64,000 nucleotides of DNA. Source: Prorocentrum cordatum. Taxonomy: Eukaryota > Sar > Dinophyceae > Prorocentrales > Prorocentraceae. Positions 31,066 through 41,199 of the stretch are shown here, piece by piece. Both the position numbers and the translations under genes were made by a program. The stretch's first letter is position 1, and each line of letters starts with the position of its first letter. A model generated the notes under the pieces. The model was given only the letters and a program-made list of their open reading frames with translations, was not told the DNA's origin and searched no databases. The stretch is from positions 128,546-192,545 of the forward strand of contig CAUYUJ010017893.1 in assembly GCA_963575745.1 (NCBI GenBank). Direction: 5' to 3'.

Positions 31066-31792
31066 CTCCCTCCTCCCACGTCGTCGTCGTCGTCGTCGCC
31101 TACGTCGTCCTCTGTCTTTCCTCGTGTTCGTCGTCGTCGTCCTCTTTGGAGTCGTGGTCGTTTCCGTCGTCGTTGTCGCCGTGGTCGTCCTTCCTCCTCC
31201 TCCCTCGTCGTCGTCCCTCCTATTTCGTCGCCGTCGTCGTCGTCGTCGTCGTTGTCGTCGTCGTCGTCGTCGTGTGTCGTCGTCGGTTGTCGACGTCGTC
31301 GTGTCTGTCCCGTCCCCTCGTCGTTGCCGTCGTCGGCGTCGCCGTCCTTCCTCCTTCTTCGTCGTTCGCGTCGTCGCCGTCCTCCCTCTTCCCTCGTCGT
31401 TGTCGTCGTTGTTGCCGTTGTCGCCGTCGTCGTCCTCCCTCCTCGTCGTCGTCTTCGTTTGCGACGTCGTCGTCTTCGTCGTCGTCGTCGGCGTCGTCGT
31501 CGTCTTCGTCGTCGTTGTCGGCGTCGTCGTCGTCGCCGCCGTCGTCGTCGTCGTCGTCGTCGGCGTCGTTGACGTCGTCGTCGTCGTCGGCGTCGTCGTA
31601 GTCGTCCCGTCGTTTTCGTCATCGTCGTCGTCGTCGTCGGCGTCTGCGTTGTTCGTCGTTCCGTGTCGTCGTCGTCGTTGTCGGTCGTCGTCGTCGAAGT
31701 CGTTGGAGACGTCGTCGGTGTCGTCGTAGTCGTTGTCGGCGGCGTCGTCGTCGTCGTTGTCGCTGTCGTCGTCGGCGTCGCTGTCGTTGGCA
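31025..31792. repeat. (GTC)n microsatellite, about 770 bp
   Basis: Nearly continuous GTC/GTT/GCC triplets with CCTCCCTCCT interruptions every 60-100 bp. All six frames are mostly open, giving long Arg-, Val-, Ser-, Thr- or Asp-rich frames that should not be annotated as genes. Confidence 0.95.
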
Positions 31793-31886
31793 AGTGCCAT
31801 TTGGTACCCACCATCACGGTCTTAAGAGAGTTTGCGAACCAAGTTGCGGGTGGGTGGGTGGGATGTTTGCGCGAGCAGTGGAGTGG

Positions 31887-32203
31887 TCAAGCGCGGTGCA
31901 GGGTAGTCAATTCCACCACATAGACTGCACCTCTCAGTCTGCTAGAACACGCCGTTTGGGGCTCACGCTGGCTGCCATTCATGTGTGTGCGATTCTGTCT
32001 TCTTCGAGTGCAAGCCTCCCCCCGAGGAGCCAGGATGCACTGGCGGACCAGCTCGGGGATCAGCGAGTGGAAGTCCGGCGAGCTCTGGGCGGCGAGGCGG
32101 AGGCGGCGCCGGAGCACGGAGAGGCAGCTGCAGAGGCAGAGCGGGGTCATGCAGAGGCAGCACACCAGCATGGACACCATCGCAGTGACCAGGCCAACGT
32201 TAC
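31887..32203 (-). CDS. Terminal exon, transmembrane segment and cytosolic tail
   Basis: This minus-strand exon follows a CTCTAG acceptor and reads GNVGLVTAMVSMLVCC, then LCMTPLCLCSCLSVL, a hydrophobic stretch of about 28 residues. A basic RRRLRLAAQ follows. This is the layout of a single-pass membrane protein with an extracellular N-terminal side and a short cytosolic tail. It joins the 32349-32660 exon in frame (phase 1). The frame runs to a stop at 31887, but the last 30 residues enter repeat-like sequence (31890-31930), so the true end may be earlier or behind another intron. Confidence 0.55.
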
Positions 32204-32348
32204 CTAGAGGAAGAAACAACTGGATGAACATACACGTTCGTAGCTCCGCGCAGATTTCTTGGATCGGCGCTGGGACCCCCCCCCGGCGCCGCCCCTGGCG
32301 CGCGCCAAGGATGAGGGTCTGGCGTCGGTCCAAGAAATCCGCGTGGAC
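32204..32348 (-). mobile_element. 145-bp GT-AG intron with terminal inverted repeats (introner-like)
   Basis: On the minus strand the intron runs from GGAG|GTCCACGC to CCTCTAG|G, and both flanking exons stay in frame (phase 1). Near its ends lie inverted arms: GGATTTCTTGGACCGACG close to the donor and CGCCGATCCAAGAAATCT close to the acceptor. Short introns with such arms resemble introners, DNA elements that insert to create introns. The first 20 bases match a unit of the 9.5-12 kb satellite apart from one base. Confidence 0.6.
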
Positions 32349-32660
32349 CTCCGAAGCTTCTGTTTATGCTGTTTTGAGTTCCTCGAGCACTGTTCTCCCG
32401 TGGCGCAGGTGCTGCTGCTGCCAGAGCGCCAACGACGTTCGCCGTGACGCGCGCCACACCAACAGAGTACACGCCCTCGCCGACCTGCGCATCGACGTTT
32501 GCCTGCAGCAGCGACGTGAATGAGCCGAGGTCGATATTGTCTAGGGAATATTTCATAGCGGCTGCATCGGGAAGGTAGGCCAAGGCATCTGCGGGCACGT
32601 CGACGCTGTACTCCACGGTGAGGGCGCCGCTTGAAAGCCTTCGAGCGCGGCCAAACAGCC
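32349..32660 (-). CDS. Exon with small extracellular domain (SEA-like), shared with the 39.6-46.5 kb gene
   Basis: The minus frame reads RARRLSSGALTVEYSVDVPA, then KYSLDNIDLGSFTSLLQANV and DAQVGEGVYSVGVARVTANV, and ends APAPRENSARGTQNSINRSF at a GT donor. The run 'RRLS...vtVeysvdVp...' followed by an Leu-rich helix and 'GvySVgV' matches the second half of a domain found repeatedly in dinoflagellate surface proteins, and it occurs also in the Thr-rich gene at 39.6-46.5 kb. The 5' limit is uncertain. Upstream (32690-33060) appears to be another intron with degenerate CCAAG/CTTGG arms. With the next exon it forms the C-terminal end of a type I membrane protein. Confidence 0.5.
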
Positions 32661-33059
32661 CCTCTCCATGACGGCACCCCAGCCCGCCCCCAAAGATGTG
32701 TGCAGATGGCTGCAATAGTGTCCCTCCAGATGCGGTGAGCGCAGATCGGGTCGGAAGATCGCGGCTGCATCGCCGATGCATCGGCAATGTCGGGATGGAG
32801 AAACACTTGCTCCGGATGGCACCGCATCGCCAATGCGTCGGCGATGCAGCGCGATCCCAAAAGAAGAACACATGCAGGACCATAAACTTTCAGAGATCCA
32901 CACCGGTTCCTTGGATCTGCGTTGGGCCCCTCCGAAGCGCACCAGGGGCGGCACCTCAGGCGCTGCCAGAGGGGGGCTCCAACGCCGACCCGAGACATCG
33001 GCGAGGACGTCAGAAATTTCTGCTTACGCTGTGTGTTGCTTCTTCGGTGTGCAGTAGAC
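32661..33059 (-). other. Probable intronic sequence upstream of the membrane-protein exon
   Basis: Contains GCATCGCCGATGCATCGG near-palindromes (32768-32850). It also has a TTCCTTGGATCTGCGTTGG segment (32910) and a partner near 32990 that repeat the arm sequences of the 145-bp intron in diverged form. The flank CAGAAATTTCTGCTTACGC resembles the exon edge at 32355. No coding called. Confidence 0.4.
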
Positions 33060-33265
33060 CTCGCCCAGAAGAAACAACTTCCGCAAGAGACCCAACTCTG
33101 AGTCCCCGGGACGTCCACCGAGTTTTGGTGTGGGAACGTCACGCTTTCCATAACAAAACCATCGAACCCAAGAAACCCAGGGCACCCTGGAGGCAAGCAG
33201 GGTGTTTCTTGCCATGGGCTTCCCCTGTATGCAGAGGCGTGCGGGAGGAAACACCGAGCTTGCTG
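33060..33265. repeat. Dispersed repeat with CCAAGAAACCC hairpin, copy 1
   Basis: Order: GAAACAACTTCCGCAAGAG, CCCGGGACGTCCACCGA, GTGTGGGAACGTCACGC, AAACCATCGAACCCAAGAAA, CTGGAGGCAAGCAGGGTG, TTTCTTG. The end forms a hairpin, CCAAGAAACCC with GGGTGTTTCTTG. Further copies lie at 38670-38850 and 39400-39600. Confidence 0.75.
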
Positions 33266-34000
33266 GATTGTAAGCAGCCTGGGGCGTCCAAGAAGAGGGC
33301 GTCCAAGAGGGGTGTTCGCTAACCATGGCCCGAGGCATTTGCGCGGACGAGGGGGGGGGGGGCAAGGGACGTGGTGAAAGAAGGAACGGTCGGTTGCGCG
33401 CAAACATGGATTGGCGATCAATGGATCTGGCGCGCGGTTGCCCAATCCATGGATTGGGGGAGGTGCTCCCCCCCAAAAGAAAAAAGATGCGGCCGGTGCC
33501 GCCTCGCTCGGCGGCGGAAATGTGCGATTTCCCATGGAAACGGGACCCGTCGCTAATCCACGCCCCCTTAATCCATGTGTGCGATCGCCTGAAAAGGGGA
33601 GCAAGAAATCTGGGAGATATCACGGCCCGGGCCCTGAGATCCCCCGCCCCTACTTGGATCACCGCGGGGGGTGCTACGGGGATATATGGGGGTCACTGTG
33701 AGCACCTCACTTTCAGAAGACGCTCCTGGGAGCCTTTCGTATTCACCTGAGTGGCCGCAATGGCTCCTCCAATGGCCACCATTGGACCCCAGCGGCCCCC
33801 CGCACGCCTAGAGCTGCCTCCAGTGTCTCCTCCAGTGGCCACCCCGCGGCCTCCAATAGCCTCTAGGGGCCTCCCGTAGCCCCCAGTGGTCTCAAGAGGC
33901 GCGAGCAAACGACTGTGGACCACTGGAGGCGCAGGAAAGCCAGGCCAAATGACAATAAGAGGCTCCCCGGATCGTCTTATGAACCTCAATAACTTTGGGC
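33266..34000. other. No recognisable gene
   Basis: Has a G-run at 33350, repeated ATCAATGGAT/CCATGGATTGG words at 33405-33460, and a CCTCCAGTGGCC/CCACTGGAGG repeat at 33770-33930 in both orientations. Confidence 0.45.
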
Positions 34001-34004
34001 CCCC

Positions 34005-34425
34005 GGACTACAAGGTCCCCCGGAGTACAAAGGCACAGACTACAAGGGCTCCCCCCCGGACTACAGGGACCCCCCCCCCGGACTACAAGAACCCACTCCC
34101 CAGACTACAAGGGCCACCTCCCCAGACTGTGACTACAGGGACCCAGCCCTGCAAGGACCACTCCCGGACTACAGCCACCCCCACCCAACACAGGGGGTGC
34201 TACGGGTTGACAGTGACGGATGTCGGGGCCGTTGTCTCGGAGAGCAGCGGAATCGCCGCGTTGCTCGACGACGGGATTGCGCGCTTGTCGAAAGCGCATT
34301 GTCTGCGTTGTCCCCCCCCCCCCCGGGACTGGACTACAGGACCCCCCCCCGACGTCAAGGGCCCCCCCCCCGGACTACAACAGCCCCCGCCCCGGACTAC
34401 AAGGCCCCCCCCCCGAGCTATCGGT
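34005..34425. repeat. CCCGGACTACAAGGGCCCC minisatellite
   Basis: About 15 units of 15-25 bp centred on GGACTACA(A/G)GG with variable C-runs. They are interrupted at 34190-34310 by unique sequence and then resume. Confidence 0.85.
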
Positions 34426-34429
34426 CATC

Positions 34430-35254
34430 CCAAAACCAGATTGAGGCACTCAGAGTATCGGTGGCTAATATCTGGCCTTCTGAGCGGGTAGGTGGCTGAC
34501 TGGCCTGGTCTAGTCAGCGGGCTGGAAGCCCCCTGGGTGGCTTGAGGGGGAGAGAGGCTAGAGGCCAGGCACCACCCACCGTGGCATCCAGCATCCACTT
34601 ATACACGGTCGTGCGCTCTTGCTCCGCGTGTCGCCGCGGCAGTCCCGGCGACACGCCGGGCCCTGCGAACGGATAGCGTGCCGCTCCGCTCCGCGGGGCC
34701 GGAGGCCCGGAGCGGCTCGGGACGGCGACGCCGGGGGACCGGAAGGTGGACCGCGTGTCGCGCCGAAGCGCGGTGGGCCCGAACTGGCGGAGCGACACAG
34801 CGCCCCAAAGTTCCAGACCGCAACACCCGTCTGCCTCCCCGCAGCCCCGGCGGACCGCTCCCGGTGCAGATCAGGGCCTGCACTGGGTCGGGCATGTCCG
34901 CCGCTAGACTTCAGACGAACAATGAGGCATACCCAAAAAAGACCCAAAAACAATGGTAGGCTTCAGGCGAACGATGGGTCAGAACATGTCCCCATTTTTT
35001 TGTTTGGCTACGTTTGAAGCTTCCCCCTCTAGAGGGGCAGGCCCGACCGCAGGCTTGCAGGCCGCCCGCGCAGGCCTGCGCGGGCCGGACCCGAGCCTCC
35101 GGGCGTCCTCTGCCCACCACGCGGCGGCCAGGCTCGCGGGCACCGCGGCCACCAGGGCGACCGTGTGGCGCACCGCGGCCAGGAAGCCCTCGGAGTGCGG
35201 GCCGGTCCGCGCTGCGCCTGGGTCTCCCAGGAGGAGCTGCACGGACCCGGCGAT
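34430..35254. other. No recognisable gene
   Basis: GC-rich. A ~53-bp direct duplication is visible (GACTTCAGACGAACAATGAG near 34907 and GGCTTCAGGCGAACGATGGG near 34960). I recognise no domain in the frames. Confidence 0.4.
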
Positions 35255-35255
35255 C

Positions 35256-35438
35256 ATGGCGACCGTCGCCGTCGGCGCCGTCGACGTGGTCGTCGGCGGC
35301 GCCGCCGTCGCGCCCGCACCTGCGCTCGTTGACGTCGGGTCGGCGGTGGCGACCGTCGCCGTCGGCGCCGTCGACGTGGTCGTCGGCGGCGCCGCCGTCG
35401 CGCCCGCACCTGTGCTCGTTGACGTCGGGTCGGCGGGG
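35256..35438. repeat. Two 90-bp direct repeats, Val/Ala-rich if translated
   Basis: TGGCGACCGTCGCCGTCGGC at 35257 recurs at 35347, and the second copy is nearly identical. The plus frame would read VATVAVGAVDVVVGG twice, but no wider gene is evident. Confidence 0.8.
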
Positions 35439-35587
35439 GCTCCTGCGGGAGGGGGGCTCGGGCCGGGCGCGGGCGCGGGCGGAGGGGGGGAGGAGGCGAG
35501 GGGCGGAAGGCCGATGCCAGAGATGGCAGGGGCACCAGAATCACGCAGTGGCGAAGCGTCCTGGCTCGCCTATAGGCCGACCAAACA

Positions 35588-35710
35588 ATGTTCTAAGAAC
35601 CTTTTACGCAATGTTCTTAGAACATGTCTGGTTGATATTGTCTTGTTTTAGCACATCGGGTCTATGTTCTAAGAACACTGTTTTTGTTTTCAGAACATTT
35701 TGGGGTTCTG
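35588..35710. repeat. Cluster of TGTTCTnAGAACA palindromes
   Basis: ATGTTCT-T-AGAACAT at 35611-35625 and TGTTCT-A-AGAACA at 35665-35677 are perfect palindromes. Imperfect ones lie at 35589-35600, and half-sites (CAGAACA, GTTCTGAGAAC) near 35690-35710. The region is A+T-richer than its surroundings. It may be a regulatory cluster or the tip of a repeat. Confidence 0.6.
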
Positions 35711-36184
35711 AGAACATTTCGTGGTAGGACTATAGGAATGCCGGGACGGTCGGTCCCTGCTCAACAGAAGCGGACCTGTGTCTCTAATATCCTGACGTCG
35801 CAGGATTTTCGAGCCAGGCGTTTTCGCCTTGCTTCGGGACCCCGGTCCCTCACATATCGATACGGCTCGCAAAAGTGAGCAGAAAGATGGGGTCCAGGGC
35901 CCAGGTCTTGATTTCTTTTGCAGCTGACGTTGGCAAGATAGCGTGCAGCATCGATCCTCGAAAAGCACCTGTGAGCCGATTCCCCCGCGAGGGGCCCCTT
36001 CCCAACCCGCCGACGTTATGATTTTTCCCAACCATCCTGTGGTGTTGGGTCCTCGTTTTGAAGAGACGTCGCCCCGCGTTCCTTCCTTCCTTCCCGCTGC
36101 CCCCTCCCTCCTCCCATCTTCTTCATCATCGTCATCATCCCCATCATCGTCATCGTCATCATCATCTGTCGTCATCATCATTAT
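35711..36184. other. No recognisable gene
   Basis: Includes a fragment resembling the ~140-bp repeat near 36015 and an (ATC)n tract at 36125-36180. Confidence 0.45.
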
Positions 36185-37345
36185 CACCACCCATGTCGGC
36201 ACACCCCTCACACGTTTCGTGACCCCATCGGGAGCTCCACCGAAGGTCCCAGTGCGTGTGCCCGCATGCGTCCCGCACACTCATTTCGGCACACCCCTCA
36301 CACGCTTCGTGGCCCCATAGGGAGCTCCACCGAAGGTCCCAGTGGGTGTGCCCGCATGCGTCCCGCACACCCATGTCGGCACACCCCTCACAGGTTTCGT
36401 GGCCCCATAGGGAGCTCCACCGATGGTCCCAGTGGGTGTGCCCGCATGCGTCCCGCACACCCATTTCGGCACACCCCTCACACGTTTCGTGGCCCCACAG
36501 GGAGCTCCACCGAAGGCCCCAGTGCTGCCGTCCGCATGCGTCCCGTACACCCATTTCGGCACACCCCTCACACGTTTCGTGGCCCCATAGGGAGCTCCAC
36601 CGAAGGCCCCATGGCTGCCGTCCACATGCGTCCCGCACACCCATTTCGGCACACCCCTCACACGTTTCGTGGCCCCATAGGGTGCTCCACCGAAGGTCCC
36701 AGTGGGTGTGCCCGCATGCGTCCCGCACACCCATTTTGGCACACCCTTCACACTATTCGTGGCCCCATAGGGAACTCCACCGAAGGTCCCAGTGGGTGTG
36801 CCCGCATGCGTCCCGCACACCCATTTCGGCACACCCCTCACACGTTTCGTGGCCCCATAGGGAGCTCCACCGAAGGTCTCAGTGGGTGTGCCCGCATGCG
36901 TCCCGCACACCCATTTCGGCACACCCCTCACACGTTTCGTGGCCCCATAGGGAGCTCCACCGAAGGCCCCAGTGCTGCCGTCCGCATGCGTCCCGCACAC
37001 CATTTCGGCACACCCCTCACACGTTTCGTGGCCCCATAGGGAGCTCCACCGAAGGCCCCAGTGGGTGTTGCCGCATGCAGTACGGACACCCTTTCGGAAT
37101 CCTCCCGCAACCATCCGGACCCATAGGGGGCTCCACCGAAGGTCCCAGTGGGTGTGCCCGCATGCGTCCCGCACACACATGTCGTCCCAACCCTCACACG
37201 TTTCGTGGCCCCATAGGGAGCTCCACCGAAGGTCTCAGTGGGTGTGCCCGCATGCGTCCCGCACACCCATTCCGGCACATCCCTCACACGTTTCGTGGCC
37301 CCATAGGGAGCTCCACCGAAGGTCCCCGTGGCGCAGTCCACATGC
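36185..37345. repeat. 90-bp tandem satellite, about 13 copies
   Basis: Each unit holds CACACGTTTCGTGGCCCCAT, AGGGAGCTCCACCGAAGG, GCATGCGTCCCGCACAC and CATTTCGGCACACCCCT. Copies are 90-95% alike, with one short 89-bp copy near 37005 and two diverged copies near 37060-37150. Because 90 is divisible by three and the unit has few stops, frames are open on both strands (for example 36256-37701 plus and 36281-37180 minus). I treat these as artefacts. Diverged single copies occur at 37365-37400, 38046-38105 and, inverted, at 2196-2250. Confidence 0.92.
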
Positions 37346-37402
37346 GTCTCCTTTGCCCAGTACAGCGTTACGTGGCCCCATATGGAGCCCCACCGCAGGT
37401 CC

Positions 37403-37685
37403 CAGCCAGCCAGCTAGCTCTCTTTGCTCCGCGCAGCGGGCGACCCGCGCGCGTCGCTGGGACTCCTCCGGGGCGACCTGCGCGCGTCGCGGGGGCTCCG
37501 TGCTGCGTTCCGCCCAGCGCCTCGCTCGCCCGTCGTCGCTCTGCCCAGCGGCAAGAGCCTTGCCCGCTATCAGCCAGCCAGCTAGCTCTCTTCGCTCCGC
37601 GCAGTGGACGACCCGCGCGCGTCGCTGGGACCCCTCCGGGGAGACCTGCGCGCGTCGCGGGGGCTCCGCGCTGCGCTGCTCCCGC
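37403..37685. repeat. ~168-bp direct duplication
   Basis: CAGCCAGCCAGCTAGCTCTC at 37403 recurs at 37571, followed in both by GCTCCGCGCAG and CGCGCGTCGCTGGGA. The second copy is truncated. Confidence 0.8.
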
Positions 37686-38149
37686 AGCCTTGGACTTTTG
37701 AGTGCGCGGGCAAAGAGGGAGTAAAGGAAGGGGAGGAAGCGGGCGCGATCCTCGCGGGGGGGCGCGCCGACATTGGCGTCGCGGCGCGCGGGCGATGCCG
37801 TCGGGGAGTCCCGGGGAAGCTCCTTGCGGCGGCCACGCCCAGCGTCACGAGTATTCAGAGGCAGTCGTTGTCAAACTATTGGCATTCCTACACATTTGCA
37901 CCACGCTTTGTCATATTCGCATTCATGCACGTAGACTCGCTCGCACGCAGATCATTCACAGTCAGACGCACGCGCGCAGATTCACCCGCGCACAGTCTCC
38001 CTACGTACTCAGATCAATCGTTTTCGTTCACTTTGTGTACCACGCCACTCATGTCGGCACGCCCCTAGCACGGTTCGTTGCCTCATAGGGATCGCCACCG
38101 AAAAAATGAATCACTATTGCGGTACTCGCACCTGCATATGGTTGGGTCC
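37686..38149. other. No recognisable gene
   Basis: Complex sequence ending in a diverged copy of the 90-bp satellite (38046-38105). No domain recognised. Confidence 0.4.
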
Positions 38150-38330
38150 CTCGTCAGGCTAATTTCACGACGCGACCCCCACAAAGGTCCGGACCCATTT
38201 CCCGGGACCGGTTTTTCATCCTGCGTCGTTTGTTGACGGTCCCGAGGGCTTGAGAAGCCCCCCAGAGGCCTCAAATATAGAAAAACTGCCCGTCGTGAGT
38301 TTTTCGTGACTCGAGGGGGTTTGGGTTCTG
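38150..38330. repeat. Diverged copy of the ~140-bp repeat
   Basis: Shares AAGGTCCGGACCCATTTCCC, GGTTTTTCATCCTGCGTCG and CCGTCGTGAGTTTTTCGTGA with the tandem copies at 23.9-24.2 kb. Confidence 0.7.
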
Positions 38331-38499
38331 CGCAAGCTATACCCCTGCGAGGGCTTCTTCGGCGCACGCGATCGCCAAGGTGCAGATCGCGTGTAACACA
38401 GCGGGCCGACGGCGCCGCCTTGCCCGCTGTCGGTCCTACGCCATCTGCACACGAGTTCATGCCCGCTAGGTGCGCTCGCGTGATACAGCGGCAGGGGGG

Positions 38500-38690
38500 A
38501 ATGGGCAGAGGGGGCAGAAGAGGAAGAGAGTGGCGAGACAGGGGAGGGAAGAGACGTGGAGGGGACGAGACGGGGAAGGGCAAGGTAAGGGGACGGAGGG
38601 GGAATGGGGCAGGGGGGAGATGGAAGAGTTGGCGGAGAGGAGGGAGGAAGAGGGCGAAGCAAGACCTGAGAAACAGTAGGGGCCCGACCA
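38500..38690. repeat. Purine-rich tract
   Basis: GGGGAAGGG/GAGAGGAGGG sequence. A very similar tract precedes the next copy of the dispersed repeat (39110-39400), so tract plus repeat were duplicated together. Confidence 0.7.
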
Positions 38691-38850
38691 CAAGAAACCT
38701 TCCACAAGAAACCCATACCTGAGACCCCAGGACGTCCACTGATTGAATTGGTGTGGGATCGTCACGCTTCCCATCGCAAAACCATCGAAACCCAAGAAAC
38801 CCAGGGCACTCTGGAGGCAAGCAGGGTGTTTCTTGGCAAGGGCCCCCACT
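38670..38850. repeat. Dispersed repeat with CCAAGAAACCC hairpin, copy 2
   Basis: Same order of blocks as 33060-33265 and closest to copy 3: ACAAGAAACCTTCCACAAGA, CCCCAGGACGTCCA, CAAAACCATCGAAACCCAAG, GGAGGCAAGCAGGGTGTTTC. Confidence 0.8.
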
Positions 38851-39110
38851 GCATCTGACATCCTACCTCTCCCACCCATCCCATCCCATCGCGCTGATGC
38901 TTATATATCCACGGGCGCGCATCATAGCGGCTCTAGAACTCCCAACATAATGACACCATCGTGCTATGCGCAGTCGGACGTGGGGGGCTGCGTACACAAG
39001 ACGGTCAAGAGAGATCGGGAGCGGGGGAGCGCAAGGGTTGTTTGGGCGCGGGATGTGGCGGAGGGGGGCAGCAGAGGATGGTAAGATGGGGACGGCGAGA
39101 GAGGGCATCA
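38851..39110. other. No recognisable gene
   Basis: Unique spacer between two copies of the purine tract plus hairpin repeat. Confidence 0.4.
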
Positions 39111-39600
39111 TGGGGGGTGCGGAGGGAGGAGGAGGGGGAGGGGGTAGGAACGGGAAGGGAGAAAGGCCGACCATGGGAGAGGGCACATGGGGCAGAGAGG
39201 GAAGGGGGAGGGGAAGAGAATGGGCAGAGGGGGGCAGAGGGGGGGGGGGAAGAGAGTGGCAGGACAGGGGAGGGATGAGACAAAGATGGGGACGAGACGG
39301 GGAAGAGCAAGGTTAGGGGACGGAGGGGGAAATGGTGCAGGGGGGGATGGAAGAGTTGGCGGAGAGGAGGGAGGAAGAGGGCGGTGCAGGACCTGTGATA
39401 CAGTAGGGGCCCGGCCACAAGAAACCTTCCACAAGAAACCCAACCCTGAGACCCCAGGACGTCCATTGATTTTTGCCGTGGGAGCGTCACATCTTCCCCA
39501 TTGCAGCATCATCGAAACGCAGTAACAACCCAGGGCACCCTGGAGGCAAGCAGGGTGTCTCTTGGCATGAGTCTCCTCTGTAGGATGCGAGGCGAGGGAA
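39110..39600. repeat. Purine tract plus dispersed hairpin repeat, copy 3
   Basis: The purine-rich part runs to about 39400. The hairpin repeat follows (39415-39600) with GACCCCAGGACGTCCATTG and GGAGGCAAGCAGGGTG. It abuts the 3' end of the Thr-rich gene, whose last open frame runs into it. Confidence 0.75.
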
Positions 39601-40247
39601 ACACGGTGGAGTAACGCATAGGGGACGTCTGTCTCCTGTGATCGTTCTGCTGGTGGATGTCTCTGTCACAGACGTCGCGCTCTGCGTGGCCACCTCCATG
39701 GGGTCCTCCTCGGATACTGTCGCAGTGGCTCCAGTGGTTGTCACCACCACCTCCAAGGTCTCCACGTTGGTGGTTGTCACCACCTCTTCTGGTAACATAG
39801 TGGGGTCCCCAGTGGTCGTCACCTCCATGGAGCCCTCCTCGGTTACTGTAGCAGTGGCCACCTCAAACGTTCCCGCGTCGGTGGTGGTCACATCCTCGCC
39901 AGGTGACGCAGTGGGGGCTCCAGTGGTTTCCACATCCACATCAAAGCTGTCCACGTGGGTGGTTGTCACCACCTCTTCTGGTAACTGAGTAGGGTCCCTA
40001 GTGGTCGTCACCTCCATGGAGCCCTCCTCGGTTACTGTCGCAGTGGCCAACTCAAATGTTCTGCTGGTGGTTGTGTCTGTCGCAGACGTCGCGCTCTGCG
40101 TAGTCATGGTGACGGTAACAATCCTCTTTAGTGGCTCTGTGACGATCAACGAGGTCTCATCCACTTCAAGTCCTTCCGATCCGAATGCTGATTGCAGTGC
40201 CGCTGCTGTGTCAACGGGGTTGGCACTCATGTTCTCCTCGGCAGGAG
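39601..40247 (-). CDS. Thr-rich surface protein, exon 3 (third, truncated unit)
   Basis: After a TGAAATTCAG acceptor at 40248-40250 the minus frame reads APAEENMSANPVDTAAALQS and FGSEGLEVDETSLIVTEP. This completes the small domain begun in the previous exon. About 2.5 Thr/Val/Glu repeats follow (TTTGDPTMLPEEVVTTT type). The phase (two bases plus codons) fits the phase-1 end of the upstream exon. The frame then runs into the dispersed repeat and stops at 39487, so the true 3' end is unclear: it may be truncated or continue through an intron. Confidence 0.5.
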
Positions 40248-40416
40248 CTGAATTTCAGGGGCATGCAGGGGATGAACCTAAAGATAATCGCACAGGTATG
40301 CAAATTCATTACGAAAGCACTTCCTTCACGCGCCCACGGTTTAGAAACGTGGTACCTCTAGCATTCACGTTATGGAAATCGCCCTGAGATAGCCCAAGGC
40401 CGCCCCAAGACAGCTG

Positions 40417-40461
<45 letters not shown>

Positions 40462-41199
40462 TACTGGCGCAAGAACGGCCTGTGGGTGCCCAAAACTGCC
40501 AAGATGTTCCCGAGAGGCCCAACCATGCCATATGACGCAACCAGGCCCTCAAATAATCCTCTAGCAGAACGCTGAAGACCAAAAACGCGGAAGAGATACG
40601 CCTGTCCTGTGATGTTGACTCTATTATCTGCCTGAGGTGGCACAATAAACAAACGATACCGGAGAACAACCCCAATCAGGGCTATAGGGATAGGGGGCTA
40701 TAGGGCTATTGAGCTATAGGGCTAGAGAGCTATAGGGCTATAGAAATGCAGGGCTATAGGGCTATTGGGCTATAGGGCACCCCCGGGCACACCCAAACAC
40801 CCGGGCACCCGGGCGTGCGGCGAAAATCGGCGGCAAACCAAACTTAACCATATGGATCCGCTAGGACCCCTACAGAGGCAAGCTCTGATTGGGGAACTTC
40901 AGACGACCCCAAGCTGGCCACAGCCCGCCCAAGACGGCCACATAACCTTCCTACCAGTTCTCAGAGGCCGCCCACAAAAGCCGCCAAGAGGCTCCAGCAA
41001 ACACGCCGCAGCGCGCAACAACCATGGAACGTTAAAGCCGCACTACGCTACAACATCGTAGCACTGCTCCACCAGACGGCGCCCAAATGACTTTACCGGC
41101 CCTGTCCAGGCGGACTCGGTAGAGCACCATCCTCAACGCATTCCGAGGCTGAGCTGGCACTGTCCAGGGGTTTGCCGCAGACACTGGAAATCCAATTAC
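40248..41199 (-). other. Intron 2 of the Thr-rich gene (duplicated)
   Basis: Between donor CTCAG|GTAATT (41200) and acceptor AATTCAG (40248). It contains an (AT)n tract at 40425-40450, a GGGCTATA minisatellite at 40680-40780, CCCGGGCAC units at 40780-40810 and unique sequence. It is nearly identical to the intron at 42935-43910 apart from repeat lengths and the (AT)n tract. An alternative GC donor (GGATG|GCAGGG) also keeps phase 1. Confidence 0.5.

Noticed and set aside
32204-33604. 466-codon minus frame across the 32-33.6 kb region
   Set aside because: It runs through two probable introns and a dispersed repeat. The spliced arrangement explains the domain text better.
36728-36745. Spliced-leader relic (CATTTTGGC word)
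   Set aside because: Only a short chance match inside a satellite unit. The rest of the dinoflagellate spliced-leader exon is absent.
36185-37345. CRISPR-like array
   Set aside because: The 90-bp units have no constant-repeat/variable-spacer structure, and the DNA is eukaryotic.
36256-37701. 481-codon plus frame and 300-codon minus frame over the 90-bp satellite
   Set aside because: Both strands are open because of the unit sequence. No start context, no domain, and diverged units do not preserve one frame preferentially as far as I can see.
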